This document shows, piece by piece, positions 17,493-26,131 of a stretch of DNA of 64,000 bases; position 1 is the stretch's first letter, and each line of letters starts with the position of its first letter. The stretch comes from PALSA-505 sp963699015 (lineage in GTDB: Bacteria; Actinomycetota; Actinomycetes; Streptosporangiales; Streptosporangiaceae). The position numbers were made by a program, and so were the translations under genes. Location: contig CAVOSX010000001.1 in assembly GCA_963699015.1 (NCBI GenBank), forward strand, positions 1,178,001 through 1,242,000. Reading direction: 5' to 3'. The notes beneath the pieces are model-generated. The model was not told where the DNA came from. It saw nothing but the letters and a program-made list of their open reading frames with translations, and made no database searches.

Positions 17493-18695
17493 GTGAACGC
17501 CTGGTCCTGGTACTGGCGGCACCGGATCGCCGTAGACATTGCGATCGCGGTGTTCTTCGTGCTGCTCGACACCGGGGCGACGCTGGCGGGCAGCTCGTGG
17601 TGGCCGGCCCATCCGGGCGCGCTGGCCTGGGTCCTGCTGGGCCTGCAGGCGGCGGCCTGCTTCTCGCTGGCCGCCCGTCGCCGCGCGCCCTACGCCGTGA
17701 TCGGCATCCTGGCCGCCTTCACGCTGGCCGTTACGCTGCTGATCTGGCCCGCGGGCCTGCTGACGCCGGCGCACGACGGGAACGTGTGGGCACCGTACGC
17801 CACCTCGCTCGCGGCGTACGCCCCCATCGAGTGCGGTGCGGGCCGGTCCAGCCGGCGAACCACACTGCTCGCGATCGCCCTGCTCACGATCATCGTCGCG
17901 CGGCCGTGGCAGCCGTCGATCGCGATCATCGCGATCGCGATCCTCCGGGTGGCCGTGGGCCCGCTTCTGGTGCTGTACTACGAGGCCCGCAGGCGGCTGG
18001 TACAGGCGCTGACCGAGCGGGCCGAGCGGGCCGAGCGGGAACGGCACCTGCTCGCCGAGCAGGCCCGCGCCGAGGAGCGGGCCCGGCTGGCCGGCGAGAT
18101 GCACGACGTCGTGACGCACCGGGTGAGCCTGATGGTGCTGCAGGCCGGCGCGCTGCGGATAACGGCGACCGACGAGCCGACCCGGCAGGCAGCGGAGGAC
18201 CTGCGCGCGGCCGGCTGCCAGGCGCTGGACGAGCTGCGGGATCTGGTCGGCATCCTGCGCACCGAGCCGGACGGAGACGAGGCACCCTCGGCCTCGGATT
18301 TCGCCGCGCTGGTCGCGGAGTCCACCGCGGTGGGCAACCCGGCCGAGCTGGTGGAGGTGGGTAACCCGGCGCTGGCCTCCCCCGTGGTCGGGCGCACCGC
18401 GTACCGCATCATGCGGGAGGCACTGACCAACGTGCGCAAGCACGCCCCCGGCGCGCGGGTGCGGGTGCGGGTGGAGTACGACGAGGCCCAGGTGCGGCTC
18501 TCGATCCGCAACACGCCGCCGGGCAGTCAGCGTGGCGCCCTGGCCGGCACCGGCTCCGGCCTGGGCCTGGCCCACCTGCGGCAGCGCATCGAGCTGGTGC
18601 GCGGCACGCTGCGAGCCGGGCCCGAGCCGGACGGCGGATTCTGCGTCGAGGCCACGCTGCCGGCGTACGTGCCCACCGCGCAACCGGCGGCGTAA
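17493..18695 (+). CDS. Sensor histidine kinase (HisKA_3/NarL-system type)
   Basis: A 400-residue membrane sensor. Four to five membrane helices fill residues about 12-170, with little extracytoplasmic loop. A coiled coil with E-R-A-E-R repeats leads into the dimerisation domain ARLAGEMHDVVTHRVSLMV, with the phosphorylated His near residue 204. The HATPase domain follows: REALTNVRKHAPGA (N box) and GSGLGLAHLRQRIELV (G box). The start is GTG at 17493. The response regulator begins four bases after the stop, so the pair is an operon. Confidence 0.9.
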   Translation: MNAWSWYWRHRIAVDIAIAVFFVLLDTGATLAGSSWWPAHPGALAWVLLGLQAAACFSLAARRRAPYAVIGILAAFTLAVTLLIWPAGLLTPAHDGNVWAPYATSLAAYAPIECGAGRSSRRTTLLAIALLTIIVARPWQPSIAIIAIAILRVAVGPLLVLYYEARRRLVQALTERAERAERERHLLAEQARAEERARLAGEMHDVVTHRVSLMVLQAGALRITATDEPTRQAAEDLRAAGCQALDELRDLVGILRTEPDGDEAPSASDFAALVAESTAVGNPAELVEVGNPALASPVVGRTAYRIMREALTNVRKHAPGARVRVRVEYDEAQVRLSIRNTPPGSQRGALAGTGSGLGLAHLRQRIELVRGTLRAGPEPDGGFCVEATLPAYVPTAQPAA

Positions 18696-18698
18696 ACC

Positions 18699-19349
18699 GT
18701 GCTCCGGGTGGTCGTGGTGGACGACGAGCCGATGGTGTGCGCGCACCTGCGGACGATTCTCGGCTCGGCCGGCAGCATCGAGGTCGTGGCCGAGGCGCAC
18801 GACGGAGCGGACGGCGTCGAGGCGGTGGTGCGCAGCCGGCCCGACGTGGTGCTCATGGACCTGCGCATGCCCGGCATGGACGGGATCACCGCGATCGAGC
18901 GGATCGGCAAGCTGGCCAGCCCTCCGGCCGTGGTCGTGCTCACGACCTTCGATGCCGACCAGTACGTGCTGCGCGCGCTGCGGGCAGGCGCGGCCGGGTT
19001 CCTGGTCAAGTCCACTCCGCCGGAGGACCTGATCGGGCTGGTCCAGGTGGCCGCCGAAGGGCACACGGTGCTGTCCCCCGCCGCCGCCCGCCGGCTGATC
19101 GCGGCATCGGCCGACAGCTCGTCGGCCCGTGATCGCGCCCGTACGCTGGCCGGCTCGCTGACCGAACGGGAGGTCGAGGTGCTGGGCTGCCTCGGCGAGG
19201 GCCTGTCCAACGCGCAGATCGCGGCGCGGCTGTATCTGTCCGAGGCCACGATCAAGGGGTATGTGTCGCGGATGCTGGACAAGCTGGGCTGCGCGAACCG
19301 TACCCAGGCCGGGCTGCTCGCCCACGACGCGGGCATCGTCACCTCGTAG
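18699..19349 (+). CDS. LuxR/NarL-type response regulator
   Basis: A 216-residue two-domain regulator. The receiver domain shows the acidic pair DDE at 8-10, the phosphoacceptor Asp54 in VVLMDLRMPGMDG and the conserved Lys in GFLVKSTPPED. The DNA-binding domain at about 145-210 has LTEREVEVLGCLGEGLSNAQ, AARLYLSEATIKGYVSR, a LuxR-type helix-turn-helix. Its GTG start follows the kinase stop directly. Likely targets are the ABC exporter genes nearby and its own operon; no operator was identified. Confidence 0.92.
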   Translation: MLRVVVVDDEPMVCAHLRTILGSAGSIEVVAEAHDGADGVEAVVRSRPDVVLMDLRMPGMDGITAIERIGKLASPPAVVVLTTFDADQYVLRALRAGAAGFLVKSTPPEDLIGLVQVAAEGHTVLSPAAARRLIAASADSSSARDRARTLAGSLTEREVEVLGCLGEGLSNAQIAARLYLSEATIKGYVSRMLDKLGCANRTQAGLLAHDAGIVTS

Positions 19350-19516
19350 GCCGCTGGTCCACCGCGGGGCGCAGGGTGGTCCTGCCGTCACGGCGGATCT
19401 AGGGTGACAGTCGTGGTGCGCGCCCGGCTCCCCCGCCGCTGGCGTCGTGCCCGCGCCTGTCCCGCCGGGGCAGGCACGCCAACCGGCAGCCTCAGGGCTG
19501 GGAACCAGGAGCGTCG

Positions 19517-20632
19517 ATGAAGACCAGGGCCGCCATACTCCGCGGGGTGGGGCAGGACTTCGAGGTGACCGAGATCGACCTGGACGGGCCGAAGGCCGGC
19601 GAGGTGCTCGTCCGCTTCGTGGCTTCCGGCCTGTGCCATTCCGACGAGCACCTGCGGAACGGCGACCTGGCGCCCCGCTTCCCGATCGTCGGCGGGCACG
19701 AAGGCGCCGGGATCGTCGAGGACGTCGGGCCTGGCGTCACCCGGCTGAAGCCAGGCGATCATGTCATCTGCTCGTTCCTGCCGGTGTGCGGTCACTGCCG
19801 GTGGTGCTCCACCGGCAAGTCGAATCTCTGCGACCTCGGCGCCGGCCTGCTGGACGGCGCGATGCCCGAGGGCAGCTTCCGGTTCCACCTGGACGGCGAG
19901 GACGTCGGCGGCATGTGCATGCTCGGCACGTTCTCCGAGCGGGCCACGATCTCGGAGCACTCGGCCGTCAAGGTGGACGACGACCTGCCGCTGGACAAGG
20001 TTGTCCTGATCGGCTGCGGGGTACCCACCGGCTTCGGCTCCGCGGTGCACGCCGCGGCGACCGAGCCCGGCGACACGATCGCCATCTACGGCGTCGGCGG
20101 CATCGGCATCAACGCCGTGCAGGGAGCCAGGCTGGCCGGGGCGCGCTACGTGGTGGCGATTGACCCGCTGGCCAACAAGCGGGACGCCGCCGAGCAGTTC
20201 GGCGCCACGCACAGCTGCGCGACCGCCGAGCAGGCGCATGAGCTGATCCTTGAGCTGACCCAGGGCGTCGGAGCCGACAAGGCCATCGTCAGCGTCGGCA
20301 TCGTCACCTCCGAGGTTGTCACCAGCGCGTTCGCCGCGATACGCAAGGGCGGCACGGTGGTGGTGACCGGGCTGGCCGATCCGATGAAGAACACGATCCA
20401 GCTGTCCGGCGCGATCCTGACGCTGTTCGAGAAGCGCATCCAGGGCAGCCTGTTCGGCTCCGGCGACCCGTTCCGCGACATCCCGCAGATGGTCGAGCTG
20501 TACCGGTCCGGCGCCCTGAAACTGGACGAGCTCATCACCGCGACCTACACGCTGGACCAGGTCAACCAGGGCTACCAGGACCTGCTGGACGGCAAGAACA
20601 TCCGCGGCGTCATCCTGCACTCCGGCGCCTGA
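19517..20632 (+). CDS. NDMA-dependent-type zinc alcohol dehydrogenase
   Basis: A 371-residue zinc-dependent medium-chain dehydrogenase. Catalytic zinc ligands are Cys40 (SGLCHSDEH) and His61-Glu62 (GGHEGAG); a structural zinc site is formed by the cysteines in CSFLPVCGHCRWCSTGK. The Rossmann motif is GVGGIGINAVQGARLAGA. The overall match is to the NDMA-dependent alcohol dehydrogenase group, whose members hold nicotinamide tightly and pass electrons to an external acceptor, now thought to be mycofactocin. GGAGCGTCG precedes the ATG. Mycofactocin genes occur about 11 kb away in this window, which supports that link. Confidence 0.88.
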   Translation: MKTRAAILRGVGQDFEVTEIDLDGPKAGEVLVRFVASGLCHSDEHLRNGDLAPRFPIVGGHEGAGIVEDVGPGVTRLKPGDHVICSFLPVCGHCRWCSTGKSNLCDLGAGLLDGAMPEGSFRFHLDGEDVGGMCMLGTFSERATISEHSAVKVDDDLPLDKVVLIGCGVPTGFGSAVHAAATEPGDTIAIYGVGGIGINAVQGARLAGARYVVAIDPLANKRDAAEQFGATHSCATAEQAHELILELTQGVGADKAIVSVGIVTSEVVTSAFAAIRKGGTVVVTGLADPMKNTIQLSGAILTLFEKRIQGSLFGSGDPFRDIPQMVELYRSGALKLDELITATYTLDQVNQGYQDLLDGKNIRGVILHSGA

Positions 20633-20709
20633 TCTGCCCGCCGCGCGAGCGTGATCCGCAGGCCGGGTGAGGGTGCCGCCGCGCTCGCGCCGGGCCTGCC
20701 GGCTGTCGC

Positions 20710-20751
20710 GGAGCAGTGCCGGGTCAGGCTGCCCTGACCCGGCACTGCTCC
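20710..20751. terminator. Long perfect hairpin, probable terminator
   Basis: A perfect 19-bp inverted repeat (20710-20728 and 20733-20751) around a CTGC loop, about 78 bases after the alcohol dehydrogenase stop. The GC-rich stem without a T-run is usual for actinobacterial terminators. Confidence 0.75.
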
Positions 20752-20920
20752 GGCCCCCCCGTCGATAAGCGCCGGCGCGTGCCCCCGGGCCGTGCCACGC
20801 CGCACTCTTCCTGCCTGCTACACGTGGTATTCATGTGGTAACAGAGTCCAGGTTTCGGCACGGCCAGAGGAAATCTACGAGCTAGCTGTCGCAAGCTGTC
20901 GCACGACACCGGAGTCCTCC

Positions 20921-21859
20921 ATGCCCTGGCAGGAGAGGCAAAAAGGCGGTCAGCGCGCCGCGGCCCGGCACATGCGGGCGCTCCTGCTCAGGCAGGGTAC
21001 CTACCGCCGCCGGTGGGAGGCATACGCGCACGACATCACACCCGGGATGATCAACCAGTCGGCGGTCTGCCAGGTCGTCGCCGAGCACCTGTGGGACACC
21101 GGCGAGCGCAGCGAAGCAGACCTCCGGCTGCCGCGCAAGCTCAAGGACCGGGTAAGCCGGCTGCTCAGCGACGAAGATGTGAGCCTGGAGACGCTGCGCT
21201 GGCTGGTGGAAGGCTTCCGCCTGTCGGCGTACGACGCGCAGCGCGTATACGAGTTGTACCGGGTCGAGATCGCGCCCACGGTCATCGTCGGGAATCTGCC
21301 GCCGCCGGGGGCGGCGGCCGGCATCCGGCTGCCGGTCCACCTGACCAGGCTGCTGTTCGAGCATCACTCCATCGGCGCGGCCGGCCTGCCGGTCCGGCAC
21401 CATACCCAGCAGACCATCTTCTCGCTCGTGGAAGGCCTGGAAAGCTACCGCTACGGGCTGGACACCCGCGAGGCGGACATCCGGGTCAGGCGCGGCGGCG
21501 CGCCGTCGGCGATCTACCCGATGGGAACGCACTACGCGGTGGACATCGTGTTCCCGCACCCGCTGCGCTACGGCGAAGAGCATTTCCTGGACTACTGGAC
21601 GCTGTTCCGCTACTCCGAGCCTCCCCCGGCGGAGTTCCGCCGGGCCACGCATCAGCGCGTCGAGCACCTGGACATGCGGGTCGAGTTTCACCCGCGGAGG
21701 CAGCCACGGCGGCTGTGGTGGGCGCAGTGGCGGGACTACCGCGACGGGCACACCGATTTCGTCGAGCGCGAAACCGTGGAGCTGGACGAGGAGCTGTCGG
21801 CCCGCAAGTACCTCGATGCCGTCGAGCGGGCGGTGGTCGGATTCGCCTGGGAATGGTAG
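20921..21859 (+). CDS. Protein of unknown function with helical N-terminal domain
   Basis: A 312-residue protein I do not recognise. Residues about 15-130 are helical and Arg-rich (RYMRALLLRQGTY-like segment, KLKDRVSRLLSDEDVSLETL, WLVEGFRLSAYDAQRVYELY), resembling a DNA-binding or adaptor domain. Residues about 165-312 look like a beta-rich domain with HHTQQTIFSLVEG, YAVDIVFPHPLRYGEEHF, LDYWTLFRYSEPP and a closing ARKYLDAVERAVVGFAWEW. The ATG at 20921 has CGGAG upstream; the open frame continues 43 codons further without a ribosome site. A direct repeat AGCTGTCGCA occurs twice at 20883-20902, in front of it. Orientation and isolation suggest its own promoter. Confidence 0.7.
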   Translation: MPWQERQKGGQRAAARHMRALLLRQGTYRRRWEAYAHDITPGMINQSAVCQVVAEHLWDTGERSEADLRLPRKLKDRVSRLLSDEDVSLETLRWLVEGFRLSAYDAQRVYELYRVEIAPTVIVGNLPPPGAAAGIRLPVHLTRLLFEHHSIGAAGLPVRHHTQQTIFSLVEGLESYRYGLDTREADIRVRRGGAPSAIYPMGTHYAVDIVFPHPLRYGEEHFLDYWTLFRYSEPPPAEFRRATHQRVEHLDMRVEFHPRRQPRRLWWAQWRDYRDGHTDFVERETVELDEELSARKYLDAVERAVVGFAWEW

Positions 21860-21876
21860 GCGGCGCGGCGAGCCGG

Positions 21877-22365
21877 CTACCTCACCTCGCGGAGCCTGCC
21901 GGTCGCGACGTCGAACACGAACCCGCGAACGTCCTCGGTGTGCGGGATGAACGGGCTGGTCTTGATCCGCGCGATCGACTGCAGGACATCCCTGTCCAGG
22001 TCGCGGAACGCCTCGGCCGCCCACGGCGGCTTGATGCCGGTCTCGTCCTGGATCGCGGCCTTGAACTCGTCGTCGGTGAACGTGAGCATCCCGCAGTCGG
22101 TGTGGTGGATCAGGACGATCTCGTGCGTGCCGAGCAGGCGCTGGCTGATGGCGAGCGAGCGGATCTCGTCGTCGGTGACAACCCCGCCGGCGTTGCGGAT
22201 GACATGCGCCTCACCCTCGGCCAGCCCGAGGATGCCGTAGACATTCAGCCTGGCGTCCATGCAGGCCACCACGGCCACCCCCCTGGCGGGCGGCAGCGGC
22301 AGCGGGCCACTGAACCCGGCCGCGTAGCGCTCGTTGTTGGCCAGGTATTCATCGGTAACGGACAT
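21877..22365 (-). CDS. Beta-class carbonic anhydrase
   Basis: A 162-residue beta-carbonic anhydrase that interconverts CO2 and bicarbonate in the cytoplasm. Zinc ligands are visible as Cys35 (with Asp37 and Arg39 in VACMDARL), His88 and Cys91 (IHHTDCGM). The segment EAHVIRNAGGVVTDD is the family signature. The start at 22365 (MSVTDEYLA) follows GAAAGGAATCC; the frame continues upstream without a better site. It converges with the gene ending at 21859. The small size matches the Rv1284-like group. Confidence 0.93.
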   Translation of the reverse strand: MSVTDEYLANNERYAAGFSGPLPLPPARGVAVVACMDARLNVYGILGLAEGEAHVIRNAGGVVTDDEIRSLAISQRLLGTHEIVLIHHTDCGMLTFTDDEFKAAIQDETGIKPPWAAEAFRDLDRDVLQSIARIKTSPFIPHTEDVRGFVFDVATGRLREVR

Positions 22366-22683
22366 GAGTGGATTCCTTTCTGGTTTCAGGTACTCAGCAG
22401 GGTCGCCACCAGGCCGATGCCATGATCGTGATACTGCCGAACGGACGCCAGGATGACAACGGCACGCAGGCCTGCCTCGCCGGTGGAAGGCGGTGAGCAC
22501 GGGTCGCAGCGTGCTGCCGGACTGAATTTAGTTAATTCCGATTCGTAAAGTCAATTTTGCGGACGGTGATCTTGCCGCGCGACTCGCCGCGCGGAAAGTT
22601 CCGTTGCGCAGGTCGATGTGTCACCCTCCGTGAGAAGACATCGGGATCTGCCGCCAGCGTGGCCCGGCTGAGGGGGTTACTTC
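22366..22683. promoter_or_regulatory. Divergent intergenic region with AT-rich palindrome
   Basis: This 318-base gap separates the divergent carbonic anhydrase and L,D-transpeptidase genes. No coding sequence is apparent. Positions about 22521-22560 are unusually AT-rich for this genome and include the palindrome GAATT-TAGTT-AATTC at 22524-22538, a candidate operator or promoter element for the rightward gene. I could not assign -35 and -10 boxes with confidence. Confidence 0.4.
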
Positions 22684-23499
22684 GTGAGGCAGCTCATCGT
22701 CTCGTCGCCCGTCAGGCGGGCGGTCGGCATCGCGGTCGCGGCCGCGGCGGCCACGGCACTGGGCACGGTGCTGACTGTGGCGCCGGCCGCCGGGGCGCCA
22801 GTGACCCTGACACCGCCCGCCCCCGTGCTCGGCGTGCTGACGGTGCCCGCGCCGGCGGCGGCCCCGGACGCGGCGTCCTCCGGCTACATGCCGGCCAAGC
22901 GCACGCTCAGGGAGGGCATGCACGGCGCGGACGTCAGGCGGCTGCAAGACCGGCTGGCACAGCTGAAGTACTATCCCGGTCCGCGGGACGGCAGCTTCGG
23001 CCCGGACACGCTGGAGGCGGTCTGGGCGTTCCAGGAGGTGCAGCGGATCCCGGTGACCGGGGAGATCGGCAAGCGCATGGACTGGCGGCTCGCGCACCCG
23101 AGCGCGCCGCGGCCGCTGATCCGCAACGGCGCCCCGCTCCGGGTGGAGGTGGACCTGCGGCACGAGGTGCTCTACGTCTACCACCACGGCCAGATCGTGC
23201 TGATCAGCCACGTTTCCTCGGGCGGCGGGTACTACTACTGCTCGGCGGGTTCGTGTTCGCGCGCGATCACGCCGACCGGTAACTTCCGCACGCTGTGGCG
23301 GGTGCACGGCTGGCACGTCGCGCCGCTGGGACTGCTGTACAACCCGGTGTTCTTCTACGGCGGCTTCGCCATCCACGGTGACACCGACGTGCCGCTGCAG
23401 CCGGTCTCGCACGGCTGCGTCCGGATCCCCATGGACATCGCCAGGTTCTTCCCCAGCCTCGTGCCGCGCGAGGGCATCCCCGTATATCTGCGCCGCTGA
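22684..23499 (+). CDS. Secreted L,D-transpeptidase with peptidoglycan-binding domain
   Basis: A 271-residue exported cell-wall enzyme. The N-terminus is a signal peptide (RRAVGIAVAAAAATALG, cleaved near the APAAGAP region). A PG_binding_1 domain follows at about 72-125 (REGMHGADVRRLQDRLAQLKYY, DGSFGPDTLEAVWAFQ). The YkuD domain occupies about 148-271, with the catalytic motif HGDTDVPLQPVSHGCVRI; the nucleophile is Cys245. Such enzymes form 3-3 crosslinks or attach proteins to peptidoglycan. Start is GTG at 22684 after GAGGGGG. Confidence 0.92.
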   Translation: MRQLIVSSPVRRAVGIAVAAAAATALGTVLTVAPAAGAPVTLTPPAPVLGVLTVPAPAAAPDAASSGYMPAKRTLREGMHGADVRRLQDRLAQLKYYPGPRDGSFGPDTLEAVWAFQEVQRIPVTGEIGKRMDWRLAHPSAPRPLIRNGAPLRVEVDLRHEVLYVYHHGQIVLISHVSSGGGYYYCSAGSCSRAITPTGNFRTLWRVHGWHVAPLGLLYNPVFFYGGFAIHGDTDVPLQPVSHGCVRIPMDIARFFPSLVPREGIPVYLRR

Positions 23500-23517
23500 G
23501 CTTCGGTGCGGGTCAGC

Positions 23518-23560
23518 GGTCAGCCCCAGACCTCCGGCCCGGTGGTCAGCCCCAGACCTC
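23518..23560. repeat. 17-bp direct repeat at the 3' end of the MetE-like gene
   Basis: GGTCAGCCCCAGACCTC occurs at 23518-23534 and 23544-23560. The second copy contains the stop codon and last codons of the MetE-like gene, so the first is a short duplicate of that gene end lying just outside it. Confidence 0.6.
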
Positions 23561-24664
23561 GGCCGCGGTCTCGACGATCAGGCGGAGCTTGGCGGCCTGC
23601 TCCCCGGCGGTCAGCTTGTTCCCCTCGACCGTGGAGGAAAAGCCGCACTGCGGCGACAGGCACAACTGGTCCAGCGGGACGTACCTGGCCGCTTCGCCGA
23701 TCCGGCGCTTGAGCGCGTCCTTGGACTCCAGCTCACCCCGCTTGGTGGTGACCAGGCCGAGCACCACCATCTTGCCCGCGGGCACGAAACGCAGCGGCGC
23801 GAATCCGCCGGACCGTGCGTCGTCGTACTCCAGGAAGAAGCCGTCCACGTTCAGCCCGCCGAACAGCGCCTCCGCGACGAAGTCGTAGCCGCCCTCCGCC
23901 GCCCAGGAAGACTGGAAGTTGCCGCGGCACATGTGCGTGGTCACCGACAGCCCGGCGGGCCTGTCCGCGAGCGCCGCGTTGATCTGCCGGATGTACCGCA
24001 GGTGCAGGTGGTCGGCGTCGTCGCCGCGCTCAGCGATCATGGAACGCTGCGCCGGGTCGTTCAGGTACGCCAGGCTGGTGTCGTCGAACTGCAGGTAGCG
24101 GCAGCCGGCCGCGGCCAGCCGGCGGACCTGCTCGGCGTAAGCGGCGGACAGGTCCGACCAGAACTCCTCGATGTCGGGGTAGACCTTGGGATCGATCGAG
24201 GCCGGGCCGCCGCGGTAGTGCACCATGCTGGGCGAGGGCATCGTCAGCTTCGGGACCGAATCTCCCGCGATGGACCGCAGGTAGCCGAAGTCGTCGCCGA
24301 AGATCGTTTCGTCCAGCCGGATCTTCCCGTCGATGTGCAGCGCGGCAGGGGTGAACTCGATGGTGCCTGACAGGTTGCGGAACTGGACCGCCAGGTTGCC
24401 AGGCGCCTTGCTGACGCCGCCCAGCCGGTAGATGAAGTCCATGTGCCAGGAGGCGCGGCGGAACTCACCGTCGGTCGCCGACCGCAGCCCGGCCTGCTGC
24501 TGCATCCGGACCGCACCGGCGATCGCCTCGTCCTCGGCGGCGCGCAGCCCGGCAGCGGTGATCCGGCCCGCGGCGAAGTCGTCCCTGGCATCGAGCAGTT
24601 CTGGCGGCCGCAGCAGGCTGCCGACGTGGTCGGCCCGGAACGGGGGCAGGTCGCGAGCGGTCAT
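23546..24664 (-). CDS. Cobalamin-independent methionine synthase (MetE C-domain) family protein
   Basis: A 372-residue stand-alone version of the MetE catalytic barrel, of the type found in YxjG/YxjH-like proteins, which transfer methyl groups to homocysteine or related thiols. Zinc ligands appear as His and Cys in THMCRGNF (Cys near residue 245) and a later Cys in LCLSPQCGFSS (near 340). DFIYRLGG and YLQFDDTSLAYL are further landmarks. The N-terminal MetE half is missing, as is normal here. AGGGA precedes the ATG at 24664. It follows the S8 protease gene by 37 bases on the same strand and could be co-transcribed. Confidence 0.88.
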   Translation of the reverse strand: MTARDLPPFRADHVGSLLRPPELLDARDDFAAGRITAAGLRAAEDEAIAGAVRMQQQAGLRSATDGEFRRASWHMDFIYRLGGVSKAPGNLAVQFRNLSGTIEFTPAALHIDGKIRLDETIFGDDFGYLRSIAGDSVPKLTMPSPSMVHYRGGPASIDPKVYPDIEEFWSDLSAAYAEQVRRLAAAGCRYLQFDDTSLAYLNDPAQRSMIAERGDDADHLHLRYIRQINAALADRPAGLSVTTHMCRGNFQSSWAAEGGYDFVAEALFGGLNVDGFFLEYDDARSGGFAPLRFVPAGKMVVLGLVTTKRGELESKDALKRRIGEAARYVPLDQLCLSPQCGFSSTVEGNKLTAGEQAAKLRLIVETAAEVWG

Positions 24665-24701
24665 GGTGTCCCTCATATCACGATCACCCTGCGCGCTCGC
24701 C

Positions 24702-26048
24702 TCAGCGGCAGGAGCAACAGCAACAGCAGCGGGATGAGCGTCCGTGACCGCAGTCGTGCGCGCCACGGTCAGGCCGGTCGTCGCACGCCTGCCCGGGGAG
24801 GATCACGGGGCCGACGCCAGGCATGGCCTGGGCCCGGGCCCGGGCCAGCAGAGTCGCCGCTGCCTGAATGCCGTTCTCGCCGGTCTGCGACATGCGCGCC
24901 GCGATGAGTCCCGACACCAGCGGGGTCGAGAAGGAGGTTCCGCTCCACCGGGCCATGCCTTCGAAGTTCCGCCACTGGCCGACGTTCGGTGGCTCGGTGC
25001 ACTGGTACTGCCCGGTCGCGAACGCGTTGACCAGCCCCTCGCCCGGCGCGTAGACGTCCACCCAGGGCCCGTAGTTGGAGAAATAGGCCCGGCTCCGCCA
25101 GTTCGCGCTGAGCGCGGCCACGCCCACCGCCCAGCCGAAGGCGGCCGGCCAGAACTTGCTCCTTGACGAATCGTTGCCCGCGGCCGCCACCAGCACGACG
25201 CCGGGGTGCCGATGCAGTATCTCTCCCACCACGTCGAAGCCCAGCGAATGGATGTCCCTGCGGGTGTTGCTGCCGAAGTCGAGCGAGATGATGTCCGCGC
25301 CGCCCTTGACCGCATCGGATACATCCTTGACGAGGTCGGACTCGTACTTCGCGCCCACCTTTATGAATGTTTTGTCCACCCATACGTCGGCCTTGGGAGC
25401 CATGGTCCGCAGCACGCCGGCCACAAAGGTTCCATGGCCCGCATAGGGAAGGATCCGCGGCGGATTGCCGCCCATGGGATTCTCCGGCTCGCCATCGACC
25501 CCGGCCAGCCAGTGGTGCTGCGCCGCCGCGTCCGGCAGCCATCCGCTGTCCAGCACGGCCACCTGCACGCCCTCACCGGTGCACGGCTCCCGGGACACGC
25601 CCGGGTCGGGCAGCGCGCCGGCCGGGACCTCCTCCGGCTCCGTGGCCGGACAGGAACTGCCGGGACAGATGTAGAAGATGTGGTCAGGAGAGACCACGCC
25701 CTCGCCGAGGGCCGCGTCAGCGGCGGCGCAGACCGCATCTACGCTCCGGTCTTCCTCGTCGGCGAACTCCAGGCGAGTTACACCACGCAAATTGTTGTCG
25801 TGTTCGACTACCGTGGCCCGCACGATGGGCTGCTCACCCCCTATAACGCGATCGATGTCGGCGTCACGAACGAGAAGGGTGCCCTTGCGATAGAGATAGT
25901 CAACTTCACCGCGCTCGATCCAATCGGGCGGCCAGGCTGCCGCGCCTTCAAGGCCCTCAACGACATCGGGGATACCGTGCAGGATCAGGGCGGTCTGCGC
26001 TTCCAGACGCGTTCGCGGCCTCTCGCGCCCTTCATTATCCGTTAACAT
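24702..26048 (-). CDS. S8 family (subtilisin-like) serine protease with Cys-rich tail
   Basis: A 448-residue subtilase. Residues 1-155 form an N-terminal domain without signal peptide or membrane helix, so I expect a cytoplasmic enzyme. The catalytic triad is clear: Asp167 (VAVLDSGW), His205 (YAGHGTFVAGVL) and Ser372 (WSGTSFSTPLVSG), with oxyanion Asn292 (AAAGND). The last residues are RCCCCCSCR, an unusual run of cysteines encoded by CAG/CAA repeats on the plus strand. ATG at 26048 follows GGGGTGG. It is divergent from the TPR-CHAT gene and, with that gene and the sigma factor, forms a conserved-looking actinobacterial module. It may be activated by or act with the CHAT protein. Confidence 0.9.
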   Translation of the reverse strand: MLTDNEGRERPRTRLEAQTALILHGIPDVVEGLEGAAAWPPDWIERGEVDYLYRKGTLLVRDADIDRVIGGEQPIVRATVVEHDNNLRGVTRLEFADEEDRSVDAVCAAADAALGEGVVSPDHIFYICPGSSCPATEPEEVPAGALPDPGVSREPCTGEGVQVAVLDSGWLPDAAAQHHWLAGVDGEPENPMGGNPPRILPYAGHGTFVAGVLRTMAPKADVWVDKTFIKVGAKYESDLVKDVSDAVKGGADIISLDFGSNTRRDIHSLGFDVVGEILHRHPGVVLVAAAGNDSSRSKFWPAAFGWAVGVAALSANWRSRAYFSNYGPWVDVYAPGEGLVNAFATGQYQCTEPPNVGQWRNFEGMARWSGTSFSTPLVSGLIAARMSQTGENGIQAAATLLARARAQAMPGVGPVILPGQACDDRPDRGAHDCGHGRSSRCCCCCSCR

Positions 26049-26131
26049 GGCCACCCCTTCAGGTTGGGTTGACGTCGGGGAACTGTTTAGCATCATTTAC
26101 ATGGGGGCGGGAGAATCCTGGCCAGGGGAAC
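26049..26131. promoter_or_regulatory. Divergent promoter region between S8 protease and TPR-CHAT genes
   Basis: The short region between the two divergent genes is AT-richer than its surroundings. Visible elements are a possible -35/-10 pair for the CHAT gene (TTGGGT, 18 bases, TAGCAT) and the octamer GGGGAACT, present at 26077-26084 and again at 26125-26132. GGAAC is a common -35 core for ECF-type sigma factors, so control by the sigma factor encoded downstream is possible but unproven. Confidence 0.35.

Noticed and set aside
17448..19391. Long minus-strand open frame opposite the kinase/regulator pair
   Set aside because: It is a GC-bias shadow: the plus strand holds clear kinase and regulator domains, and the antisense product is Arg/Gly/Pro-rich without motifs.
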